In this document: positions 1-7,150 of the stretch, one piece after another
Numbering within the stretch: the first letter of the stretch is position 1
Layout of the letters: every line of letters begins with the position of its first letter
Source: Minisyncoccota bacterium
GTDB lineage: Bacteria > Verrucomicrobiota > Lentisphaeria > Oligosphaerales > MVZH01
Length of the DNA stretch: 15,104 bases
NCBI GenBank assembly: GCA_021734725.1
Contig: JAIPIM010000059.1
Location: 1 to 15,104 of the forward strand
Direction of reading: 5' to 3'
The notes under the pieces: generated by a model
Told to the model about the DNA's origin: nothing
Database searches by the model: none
The model's input: the letters and a program-made list of their open reading frames with translations, nothing else
Program-made: the position numbers and the translations under genes

Positions 1-1
1 G

Positions 2-319
2 GGCGAAGGATGGTGGGGCAACACTGGCATGGCGAACTATTATCAAGACCATGAGGGCGGAGACAATCCGTTTAACTGGATACAAGGTCACCCTTTGATG
101 GACGCAGCCATTATCGAAAAGTATTACTTCGACCACGCGGCAAAAGGGGAAACCTCCACCATGATGGCGCTGTGCCCGGAAAGCGTGGACATGAACCGCC
201 TGGACACCTCAAAATGGTACCTGAAAAGCGCCCCGGAAGCATCACGTGAATACGGCAACTACGGATGCGAGCTGGTCTTGGAGCGCCTGCGAAACCTCTT
301 GAAGCCCTGGCAAACGTGA
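2..319 (+). CDS. Creatininase-family amidohydrolase, C-terminal fragment
   Basis: The frame is open from base 2, so the gene enters from upstream and only its last 105 codons are present. The segment DHAAKGETSTMMALCPESVD resembles the C-terminal signature of the creatinine amidohydrolase family, in which a His and a nearby Glu (H..GE.ETS) help build the binuclear metal site, followed by 'ML...P..VD'. The last residues (CELVLERLRNLLK) form a plausible terminal helix. Family members hydrolyse cyclic or formamide-type C-N bonds, for example creatinine or the formamide of a riboflavin-pathway precursor. The substrate cannot be read from this fragment. The N-terminal metal ligands lie outside the window. 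An ATG at 29 is internal and should not be taken as the start. The gene is followed by a promoter region, so it probably ends its transcription unit. Confidence 0.75.
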   Translation, partial: GEGWWGNTGMANYYQDHEGGDNPFNWIQGHPLMDAAIIEKYYFDHAAKGETSTMMALCPESVDMNRLDTSKWYLKSAPEASREYGNYGCELVLERLRNLLKPWQT

Positions 320-384
320 AGCTCCACGTGCTGAATCCGGTTACTGCTTCCGACGCCACGTTCCCCATCTGCCCTTCTCGAGGC

Positions 385-415
385 TTGTGCCCAAGCAGTT
401 GAGAATGTATATAAT
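385..415 (+). promoter_or_regulatory. Candidate sigma70-type promoter for the universal stress gene
   Basis: A perfect TATAAT lies at 410-415 in the 183-base gap between the creatininase fragment and the stress-protein gene. The best -35-like box at a usable distance is TTGTGC (385-390), with a long 19-base spacer and only three matches to TTGACA, so the -10 box carries most of the evidence. Transcription would begin near 422, leaving an untranslated leader of about 80 bases. The rest of the gap holds nothing recognisable. Confidence 0.5.
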
Positions 416-502
416 AGAGAGAGGACGGAACGACTCGAGCACGTGAGAACGTGACTCTTTGTCGGCACGTATGCACTTACCTTTAGGAAAGGACTTAACA
501 CA

Positions 503-970
503 ATGGACATCACTATTCACAAAATCCTGTGCCCGGTGGACTTTTCGGTGTCGTCGTATCATGCATTGGAATATGCGATTGCCTTTGCCGAGAAATACAA
601 GGCCGAACTGAAGGTCGTATACGTCATGGAAGTGGCGGCGGCGGCATTGTCACTCAGTGAAGTCGATGTCACCGATCCCGGATTGCTGGAGCAACTCCAG
701 AGCGATGCCAACGATAAACTCGACCAGATTGCGAAAGAGACACGTGAGCGACATGAACCTGTAACCCAACAAATGCTTTACGGTAAACCTTTTGTCGAAA
801 TAATTACCGCCGCCAAAGACTGGCAGGCAGACGTGATCATTATGGGAACGCATGGACGCACGGGCCTGGAGCATGTGTTGATTGGAAGCGTCGCTGAAAA
901 GGTTGTGCGTAAAGCCCCCTGCCCCGTGCTCACGGTTCGGCATCCGGAGCATAATTTCGTTATGCCGTGA
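503..970 (+). CDS. Universal stress protein, single UspA domain
   Basis: The 155-residue protein is the usual size for a one-domain universal stress protein, a cytoplasmic dimer with a Rossmann-like fold. It opens with the family's first strand (KILCPVDFS, residues 7-15; D13 is the usual nucleotide-contacting Asp). Near the C terminus it has the complete ATP-binding motif G-2x-G-9x-G-S (G115, G118, G128, S129), followed by the CPVLTVR strand. It therefore probably belongs to the ATP-binding subgroup. The start is supported by an AGGAAAGGA ribosome site (485-493) upstream of ATG 503. The gene stands alone, with its own promoter candidate upstream and a hairpin just after the stop. The family is linked to survival under starvation and stress, but the role here cannot be told from sequence. 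Confidence 0.93.
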   Translation: MDITIHKILCPVDFSVSSYHALEYAIAFAEKYKAELKVVYVMEVAAAALSLSEVDVTDPGLLEQLQSDANDKLDQIAKETRERHEPVTQQMLYGKPFVEIITAAKDWQADVIIMGTHGRTGLEHVLIGSVAEKVVRKAPCPVLTVRHPEHNFVMP

Positions 971-972
971 AT

Positions 973-997
973 CTGCCGGTCCCCTTCGGACCCGCAG
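973..997 (+). terminator. Possible terminator hairpin after the stress gene
   Basis: Two base positions after the stop codon lies a 10-pair stem with one C·C mismatch: CTGC-C-GGTCC (973-982) pairs with GGACC-C-GCAG (988-997) around a five-base loop. The following bases (GGCGGTTCCTTTCTG) are only moderately T-rich, so it lacks a clean U-tract. It may terminate weakly or protect the 3' end of the message. Confidence 0.4.
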
Positions 998-1090
998 GGC
1001 GGTTCCTTTCTGATTCACCTGCCGCGCTCGTACATGGAACCCTTGCTGGCCCCGCGTAACTGACCGCTGACCTGTAGTCCGCGCCAGGTG

Positions 1091-1119
1091 TTGACAAGCA
1101 GGGGGTGTTGCATCATGTT
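1091..1119 (+). promoter_or_regulatory. Possible promoter upstream of ileS
   Basis: A perfect TTGACA occurs at 1091-1096. At 17 bases spacing the -10 position (1114-1119) reads CATGTT, only three of six matches, so the promoter is tentative. If real, it would give an ileS leader of about 115 bases that includes the perfect hairpin at 1184-1206. No other convincing promoter was found in the 971-1239 gap. Confidence 0.3.
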
Positions 1120-1183
1120 ACTGCGGTGTTTTGAGGGCATTGTGCGTCTCTTGGGCGACAGTACGCTGTGCACCCGTCATGAC

Positions 1184-1206
1184 CGCGAAGACAAGCCGTC
1201 TTCGCG
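1184..1206 (+). promoter_or_regulatory. Perfect 9-bp hairpin in the ileS leader
   Basis: CGCGAAGAC (1184-1192) and GTCTTCGCG (1198-1206) are exact reverse complements around the loop AAGCC. The structure ends 33 bases before the ileS start. It is not followed by a T-run, so it is not a standard intrinsic terminator. It may influence translation, RNA stability or attenuation, or may be a processing site. The function is an inference; only the pairing is visible. Confidence 0.45.
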
Positions 1207-1239
1207 ACAGATTCTATCCAATTCAGAAAGAGAAGTCCG

Positions 1240-4200
1240 ATGTTTGCATCCGTTCCGTCAAATGTTTCGTTTCCCGAGATCGAGCACCGTATTCTCAATT
1301 TCTGGGACGAAGCGGAGGTGTTCCAGAAATCGCTGGACAGGCGGCGTGACTGTGACCCGTATGTCTTCTATGACGGTCCTCCGTTCGCCACCGGGCTGCC
1401 CCACTACGGGCACCTGCTGGCAGGAACGATCAAAGACGTCATTCCCCGGTACCAGACCATGCGCGGAAAATATGTTCCGCGCACATTCGGCTGGGATTGC
1501 CATGGATTGCCCGTCGAAAACGAGATGGAAAAGGAACTCGGTATAAGCAGCCGACACGAAATCGAAGAGTACGGTGTCGCCCGATTTAATGAAGACTGCA
1601 GAAGCATTGTCCTGCGCTACACCAAAGAATGGGAGGAACTGGTCCGCAGAATCGGACGGTGGGTGGACTTTGAGAATGGCTATCGCACCATGGATATGGA
1701 TTACATGGAATCCATATGGTGGGTCTTTAAGCAACTGTGGGACAAAGGTCTCATTTATGAAGGACATAAGATCCTTCCTTACTGCCCGCGGTGCGCAACA
1801 CCATTATCCAACTTTGAGGCCAATCAAGGCTATGAAAACGTTCAGGATCCCGCTATCACGGTGAGATTTGCATCACAGGACGATTGCACCCTTTACTTCC
1901 TTGCCTGGACAACCACGCCGTGGACGCTGCCTTCAAACCTCGCGCTCGCCGTTAATGCAGACGTTGACTATGTCAGAGTCCATGACAACGGAACCGATTA
2001 CGTCCTGGCAGCAGACAGGGTCTCCACATATTACCCCGATCGGGAGCCACAGATTGTCGCCCGTTTCCCCGGTTCGGAACTGGCAGGAAAACGCTATCAA
2101 CCGCTCTTCCCCTATTTCGCCCATCTTGGGGACAAAGGAGCATTCCGCGTTATCACCGCGGATTTTGTCACCACGGAGGAAGGCACCGGCATCGTGCACG
2201 TGGCCCCGGGTTTCGGTGAAGACGATGCGAAGGCCGCGAAAGAACATGGCATCCCCGTGGTCTGTCCCATCGACGCGGAATGCCGGTTTGACGAAGACAT
2301 TATCGGCTATACGGGACGCGCTGTCAAGGACACAGACAAAGACCTTATTCGGCAACTCAAAAAAGAGGGCAAGCTTGTCCATCAAAGCACCTGTGAACAC
2401 AGCTATCCCCACTGTTGGCGGTGCGAAACGCCGCTCATTTACCGAGCCGTGTCCACGTGGTTTGTCCATGTTGAACAAATCAAGGATCAAATGCTGGCGG
2501 CTAACCAGCAGATTCACTGGGTGCCCGAACACCTTCGGGACGGTCGCTTCGGCAAGTGGCTCGAAAACGCTCACGATTGGGCCATCTCAAGAAACCGATA
2601 CTGGGGTTGCCCCCTTCCCGTATGGAGAAGCGAAGACTTGCAGGAAACCAGGTGCATCGGTTCAGTCCGTGAGCTGGAAGAGCTGACAGGCCGGACCGTC
2701 GAAGATATTCATAAGCATTATGTCGACGAACTGCATATTCCATCAGAAAAGGGAGGTGCTCCGCTGAAACGGGTCCCTGAGGTCCTTGACTGCTGGTTCG
2801 AAAGTGGATCCATGCCTTACGCGGAACACCATTACCCGTTCGAAAATAAGGCATTCGTGGAAAAGAATTTCCCGGCCGATTTCATTGCTGAAGGACTCGA
2901 CCAGACACGTGGTTGGTTCTACACGCTGGTGGTTATCGGCACGGCGCTGTTTGAAAAACCGCCATTCCTCAACGTCGTCGTCAACGGACTCGTCCTCGCT
3001 GAGGATGGCAAGAAAATGTCCAAGCGCCTGAAGAATTACCCGGATCCCAAAACAATTATGGACCAATATGGCGCGGACGCACTGCGGTTGACCCTGTTGT
3101 CCTCACCAGTCGTCAGAGCCGAAGACCTGCGGTTTTCGGAGCACGCAGTACGGGAAGTCATGCGTACAGTGATACTGCCGGTCTGGAACGCGTACAGTTT
3201 TCTGGTCACCTACGCTCGCGTTGACGCATGGGAACCCCAAGCCGGCACCATTGTGCCACCCACACATCCAAAGAATGCATTGGACCGTTGGATTCTGTCA
3301 CGGGTCGCCCATACCGTCCAAGATGTCCAACAGACTATGGATGCCTACGAGCTTCAACGCGCGGCAACGCGCTTTACCGAACTGATTCAAGAGCTGACTA
3401 ATTGGTATATCCGACGCAGCCGCCGACGCTTCTGGAAAAGCCAGAATGACACAGACAAAGCCGAAGCATATGCAACCTTGCATTATGTTCTAGTGACTTT
3501 CAGCCAAATCGCCGCTCCATTCATTCCGCTTGTTACCGAGGAAATCTACCGGAACCTCCGCACGGAACCCATGCCCGAGTCTGTCCACCTGTGCAACTTC
3601 CCAACCGCGGCAGAAGAATACCGGGATGAAGAACTGGACCAACGAATGTCGCATACCATGACCGCGGTAACTCTTGGGCGGCACCTGCGAACGCAAGCTT
3701 CACTGCGCGTGCGACAACCGTTGCCGAAAGCTATCTTGGTCTCAGCCAGCGACAGCGTACGCCGAGACTTAAAGGATATGCAGGATGTCATTGCAGACGA
3801 GTTGAATGTGAAAACGGTGGACATCCGGTCCAATGAGGAAGAGCTGGTCCACCTGAGTGCGAAGGCCAATTTTCGAACCCTCGGCCCGCGCTTCGGCTCA
3901 AAAGTCAAAGCACTGGCCCCCGCAATTGCACGATTGGATGCCGACACAATAAGTCGCCTCCGTAATGGCGAAGATACGGAGATAACCGTGGGTGATGAAT
4001 GTGTGCGCATAGGCCCGCACGACATTGTGATTCAGCGGGATGAAAAAGAGGGAATGACAGTGGCCAACGAAGGAGCCATCACGGTCGCGCTGGATACCCG
4101 CCTGACAAAGAAGCTCGTGCAGGAAGGGATGGCGCGTGAGTTGGTGAGTAAAATACAGAATATGCGAAAAGACATCGGTTTGGAAGTCACAGACCGCATA

Positions 4201-4371
4201 AGCATCAAGTACGATGCCGGAGACGAACTCGAGAATGCAATCGAGATATTCGGCGACTATATTGCAAAGGAAACTTTGGCTCTGAACATTTGCAAAGAGA
4301 CGGTGACTGACGCAGCCTCGCTTGATATTGACGGCGCTGTGTGCAGGCTGGTGGTCAAGAAGGCTTCGTGA
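1240..4371 (+). CDS. ileS: Isoleucyl-tRNA synthetase, type II (archaeal/eukaryote-like)
   Basis: This cytoplasmic class Ia enzyme charges tRNA-Ile with isoleucine. The 1043 residues carry the HIGH-type motif HYGH (55-58), the KMSKR loop (592-596), a zinc-knuckle pair CPRC (182-185) and the HCWRC region (C385, C392, C395). The CP1 editing domain has the Thr-rich TTTPWTLPSN (224-233) and GTGIVHVAPGFGEDD (315-329), so it should clear mischarged valine. The C-terminal part (RVRQPL near residue 830, then NFRTLGPRFG) and the absence of a C-terminal Cys4 zinc finger match the longer type II enzymes of eukaryotes, Chlamydia and Thermus, not the type I E. coli form. Type II enzymes are generally less sensitive to mupirocin, so tolerance is an inference. 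The start is supported by the family-typical N terminus (VSFPEIE), although the ribosome site is weak (purine-rich 1225-1235). The next gene begins 32 bases downstream. Confidence 0.98.
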   Translation: MFASVPSNVSFPEIEHRILNFWDEAEVFQKSLDRRRDCDPYVFYDGPPFATGLPHYGHLLAGTIKDVIPRYQTMRGKYVPRTFGWDCHGLPVENEMEKELGISSRHEIEEYGVARFNEDCRSIVLRYTKEWEELVRRIGRWVDFENGYRTMDMDYMESIWWVFKQLWDKGLIYEGHKILPYCPRCATPLSNFEANQGYENVQDPAITVRFASQDDCTLYFLAWTTTPWTLPSNLALAVNADVDYVRVHDNGTDYVLAADRVSTYYPDREPQIVARFPGSELAGKRYQPLFPYFAHLGDKGAFRVITADFVTTEEGTGIVHVAPGFGEDDAKAAKEHGIPVVCPIDAECRFDEDIIGYTGRAVKDTDKDLIRQLKKEGKLVHQSTCEHSYPHCWRCETPLIYRAVSTWFVHVEQIKDQMLAANQQIHWVPEHLRDGRFGKWLENAHDWAISRNRYWGCPLPVWRSEDLQETRCIGSVRELEELTGRTVEDIHKHYVDELHIPSEKGGAPLKRVPEVLDCWFESGSMPYAEHHYPFENKAFVEKNFPADFIAEGLDQTRGWFYTLVVIGTALFEKPPFLNVVVNGLVLAEDGKKMSKRLKNYPDPKTIMDQYGADALRLTLLSSPVVRAEDLRFSEHAVREVMRTVILPVWNAYSFLVTYARVDAWEPQAGTIVPPTHPKNALDRWILSRVAHTVQDVQQTMDAYELQRAATRFTELIQELTNWYIRRSRRRFWKSQNDTDKAEAYATLHYVLVTFSQIAAPFIPLVTEEIYRNLRTEPMPESVHLCNFPTAAEEYRDEELDQRMSHTMTAVTLGRHLRTQASLRVRQPLPKAILVSASDSVRRDLKDMQDVIADELNVKTVDIRSNEEELVHLSAKANFRTLGPRFGSKVKALAPAIARLDADTISRLRNGEDTEITVGDECVRIGPHDIVIQRDEKEGMTVANEGAITVALDTRLTKKLVQEGMARELVSKIQNMRKDIGLEVTDRISIKYDAGDELENAIEIFGDYIAKETLALNICKETVTDAASLDIDGAVCRLVVKKAS

Positions 4372-4403
4372 ACACCGCGCTGAACCGGCAGTGGAGATAG
4401 GCC

Positions 4404-6230
4404 ATGGCTGTTAAATACGTCTGTGAACAGTGCGGCAGCGCCATGGAGCTGGGCGCGAAAGTGAAAAGCGTTAAGTGCCCAGTGTGCGGATCCCTCATGA
4501 CATCCGCCGACACAGCACAACAAAGAGCAAAACCAGAACTCAACCCCGAGGACAGCACTATTGCCCCCGCGATGGGGGTGCGCATCGGAGGAGACGAAAC
4601 AGGGTCCGGCCAAGCGCCGGGAGAGACAACGGCTGGAAAAAACAACACTGCCACGTCCGAAGTGCGAAGGGCAGCAATCGCTACCACAGCGCGCGCCATT
4701 CGTGAGAAATCGGATATCAAAGTTGCAAAGCCCGTCGAAGGAAAAACAGACAAACAGTTGTCCGCGGACACACGCACCGGTATTGCCAAAGCCAGACAGG
4801 AATCGTCTTCTCCCCAGGCAAGCCAGAGTGGGCAACAGGAAGCGCCCGCGATCGCCTGGAGTGGGGCCGGAGATGCAGTAGAGAAAATCGTACAGTCCGC
4901 GCGAACGGAGGCTGAGGCCCTGGCGGAACGCCTGCGGCAACAGGCGCAACAACAGGCGGAAGCAACGCTGGAGGCAGCCCGCGCAGAAGCACAAACCATC
5001 CGGGAAGAGGCGCAACGGGACGCGGATGCAAAGAGTGAAGAAAGGCTGAAACGCTCCGAAGAGGAAGTCCGCAAACAAGTTGCTTCCATTCTGGAGGAAG
5101 CCAAACACAAAGCAGACGCCATCATCGCCGACTCCAAGGGAAAAGCCGACCAAGAAGCGAACACCATAATCAGGAATGCTAAAATGAAGGACAAAGAAGC
5201 AGAGAAGAAAAAAGAACAGGCCCGCAAAGCAGCTGACGAAATACAGAAAACCGCGGAACAAAAAGCATCCACAACAGAGAAGGAAGCCGTGGCACAAGCA
5301 GACAAGATAAAAAAAGACGCCGACATTGCGGCAAAAGCCGAAGCGCAAAAGATCGTTGACGCGGCAAAAGAAGAAGCCGCAAAACTGCACAAAGAGGCGC
5401 AAACGGAAGCGGATAAACTTACGGCCGAGGCCAAAAAGAAAGCAGACGCTATCGCCGCAGAAGCCGAGAAACGCAAACAAAAAGCAGAGGCGGACGCTAA
5501 GAAGGCAGTACAAGAGGAAGGGCCAGCCGCAGCGCCTGCATCCTCGACAGAAAAAAGCCGCTCGGAAACCGAAACGCAAGAAAAGGTCTCCGAACGTGAG
5601 TTGCGACTGCGTAAGTCTCAGATCAACGCGCATGCAAAACGGGAAGCAAAGTTCATTATGATCGGCCTGAGCTTCAGTATGCTCATTTTGCTGTATTGCG
5701 TATTCATTCTGATCGGCGGCAAAGGCCTCTCCAGCCCCCTCAGAACACTGACGTATGGAATTATGGCGCTGGACGTGATTTTATTCGGGTCACTCGTATG
5801 GATTGTGTGTCGCCACTATCAGAACGGTCGTGAGGCGCTTAAACGACATCAGGAAAAGCTCAAGTCAAAAACAGAGGCGGGCCCTACCCCCGAACCCAAC
5901 GCAGATGACGCACAAAAGGATTCGTCAAAAAGGGGATTAGATGGCATCCGGAGACCCCCGGTTTCTACAGAACAATGGAAAAAAGCCAAGGCGTCAAAAA
6001 ACAAGAAGTCAGGACCGGACAGAGGGAAAAACATAGGGGCAAAAAAGACGACGAGCCAGTCCCAATCCCAAAAGAACTTGAAGGCGACTGACAAACGAAA
6101 GAGCACAGACAGTAAACGGAAACCAGACACAAACAGTGGCGACAAACCTCACCAGACATCGTCTCCGAATCAGCCTGGGAAGAATCCAGCCGACCGGGGA
6201 GAGAGCACTAAGTCTGCCAAGAAAGAATGA
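4404..6230 (+). CDS. Unrecognised zinc-ribbon, coiled-coil membrane protein
   Basis: I do not recognise this 608-residue protein. Visible parts, in order: an N-terminal zinc-ribbon pattern (C7-x2-C10, C25-x2-C28); a polar, probably disordered linker (about 35-150); a long Ala/Lys/Glu/Gln-rich helical region likely to form a coiled coil (about 155-370), with recurring AEA/EEA/KADAI-like units; a short Pro/Ala linker; two hydrophobic segments (about 417-438 and 449-470) joined by a short polar loop, forming a membrane hairpin; and a tail of about 135 residues rich in Lys, Ser, Asn and Gln. If the hairpin spans the membrane, both the ribbon and the tail face the same side, probably the cytoplasm. 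ATG 4404 has GGAG at 4393-4396. The stop overlaps the tyrA start (ATGA), so the two are probably co-translated. The coiled coil resembles many unrelated proteins, so similarity hits there would be unreliable. A scaffold or membrane-organising role is speculation. Confidence 0.88.
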   Translation: MAVKYVCEQCGSAMELGAKVKSVKCPVCGSLMTSADTAQQRAKPELNPEDSTIAPAMGVRIGGDETGSGQAPGETTAGKNNTATSEVRRAAIATTARAIREKSDIKVAKPVEGKTDKQLSADTRTGIAKARQESSSPQASQSGQQEAPAIAWSGAGDAVEKIVQSARTEAEALAERLRQQAQQQAEATLEAARAEAQTIREEAQRDADAKSEERLKRSEEEVRKQVASILEEAKHKADAIIADSKGKADQEANTIIRNAKMKDKEAEKKKEQARKAADEIQKTAEQKASTTEKEAVAQADKIKKDADIAAKAEAQKIVDAAKEEAAKLHKEAQTEADKLTAEAKKKADAIAAEAEKRKQKAEADAKKAVQEEGPAAAPASSTEKSRSETETQEKVSERELRLRKSQINAHAKREAKFIMIGLSFSMLILLYCVFILIGGKGLSSPLRTLTYGIMALDVILFGSLVWIVCRHYQNGREALKRHQEKLKSKTEAGPTPEPNADDAQKDSSKRGLDGIRRPPVSTEQWKKAKASKNKKSGPDRGKNIGAKKTTSQSQSQKNLKATDKRKSTDSKRKPDTNSGDKPHQTSSPNQPGKNPADRGESTKSAKKE

Positions 6231-7150
6231 AGCAAGCCCAACCAAGCCGCTCCAAATCGGAAGAAACACCGGCATACACCGTGGCTATCGTAGGACTGGG
6301 ATTGCTGGGTGGATCGTTGGCGTTAGCCTTGCGTCGACTGCGCACGCCAAAGGTTCACATAATGGGTTGCGCACGTCGGGAAGAATCGGTTGCTGACGCA
6401 CTCAGACAAGAACTTATTGACTCGGGAAGTACAGACCCCGAGGACGTCCTCCCGCATGCCGCTCTTACGGTCGTGTGCCTACCCGTTACAACCATCATTG
6501 ACTTCATCCAGAAACATGCGAAGCTTTGGGGCAACGGCAGCATCGTCACCGATGTCGGCAGTGTTAAGTCAAAAATCGTCGCCGCCGCAACACCAATCCT
6601 GCAGCCCCATGGAGTAAGCTTTGTCGGCAGCCATCCCATGGCTGGCTCCGAACGCACAGGCATGGCACATGCCAAAGCCGACCTCTATGATAATGCGGTC
6701 GTATTCGTTACTCCGCAACGGGACGACAATCTGCAGGCAGTCGACAACGTTGAGCGTTTCTGGGAACTGACGGGTGCCCGGACGCGTCGAATTGATCCTG
6801 TACGGCATGATGCGTTGGTCGCTCGTACAAGCCACCTCCCGCATGTGTTGGCAGCGGCCATGGTGCGGGTGGTGTTGAAAGATGACAAAGCCCTTCTTGG
6901 CACGGCAGGCGCTTTCCGAGATGTCTCCCGTATTGCGGCCAGCTCACCGGAGATGTGGCGACAAATTTTTGAACTCAATCAAGACGAGGTTTTACAAGCC
7001 GTGGATGAATACGTTGCTGAACTTAATGACCTGCGCACATTACTGGCACAAGGTCAATGGCGGAACCTCGAACTTTATTTGTCCACTGCCAGAAATGAAC
7101 GACAGGAATGGTTCAGCATGTGGCAACATTCCAGGGAGGCCGTGAAGTGA
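6227..7150 (+). CDS. tyrA: Prephenate/arogenate dehydrogenase (TyrA family)
   Basis: This enzyme performs the oxidative decarboxylation leading to tyrosine, from prephenate or arogenate. The 307-residue protein has the Rossmann motif GLGLLGGS (23-30), DVGSVK (109-114, with the conserved Ser), GSHPMAGSE (134-142, catalytic-type His136), a SHLPH segment in the helical dimerisation domain, and the AFRDVSRIA signature with the substrate-binding Arg. No chorismate mutase or ACT regulatory domain is attached. After the second beta strand the sequence reads GCARRE (47-52). Arg at this place, instead of Asp, is typical of NADP-using TyrA proteins such as cyanobacterial arogenate dehydrogenase, so NADP and possibly arogenate preference is inferred. 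ATG 6227 overlaps the previous stop, and its own stop overlaps the dxs GTG start, giving coupled translation on both sides. Confidence 0.95.
   Translation: MKQAQPSRSKSEETPAYTVAIVGLGLLGGSLALALRRLRTPKVHIMGCARREESVADALRQELIDSGSTDPEDVLPHAALTVVCLPVTTIIDFIQKHAKLWGNGSIVTDVGSVKSKIVAAATPILQPHGVSFVGSHPMAGSERTGMAHAKADLYDNAVVFVTPQRDDNLQAVDNVERFWELTGARTRRIDPVRHDALVARTSHLPHVLAAAMVRVVLKDDKALLGTAGAFRDVSRIAASSPEMWRQIFELNQDEVLQAVDEYVAELNDLRTLLAQGQWRNLELYLSTARNERQEWFSMWQHSREAVK
7133..7139 (+). promoter_or_regulatory. Strong ribosome binding site fixing the dxs start
   Basis: AGGGAGG sits seven bases before GTG 7147 and inside the end of tyrA. The upstream in-frame ATG at 7108 lacks such a site and would add 13 residues absent from the typical family N terminus, so GTG 7147 is preferred. 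Confidence 0.8.

Noticed and set aside
399..415. TTGAGA (399-404) as the -35 box for the TATAAT at 410-415
   Set aside because: The spacing is only five bases, far too short for a sigma70 promoter.
994..1010. AGGGCGGTTCC resembling the T-box consensus upstream of ileS
   Set aside because: The UGGN tRNA-acceptor contact is not kept, no terminator with U-tract follows, and the position directly after the stress gene stop is far from ileS. Chance resemblance is more likely.
1088..1546. 152-codon + frame overlapping the ileS start
   Set aside because: It overlaps the conserved N terminus of ileS in another frame and has no recognisable domain.
1868..2686. 272-codon + frame inside ileS
   Set aside because: It is a frame shadow within the editing-domain region of ileS; its composition is unlike a protein and no motif is visible.
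4257..5633. Long antisense open frames (458 and 373 codons) opposite the 608-residue gene
   Set aside because: The sense strand is very A/G-rich with few T, which removes stop codons from the opposite strand. The antisense products are Cys/Phe- or Ser/Ala-rich low-complexity sequences without motifs or ribosome sites.
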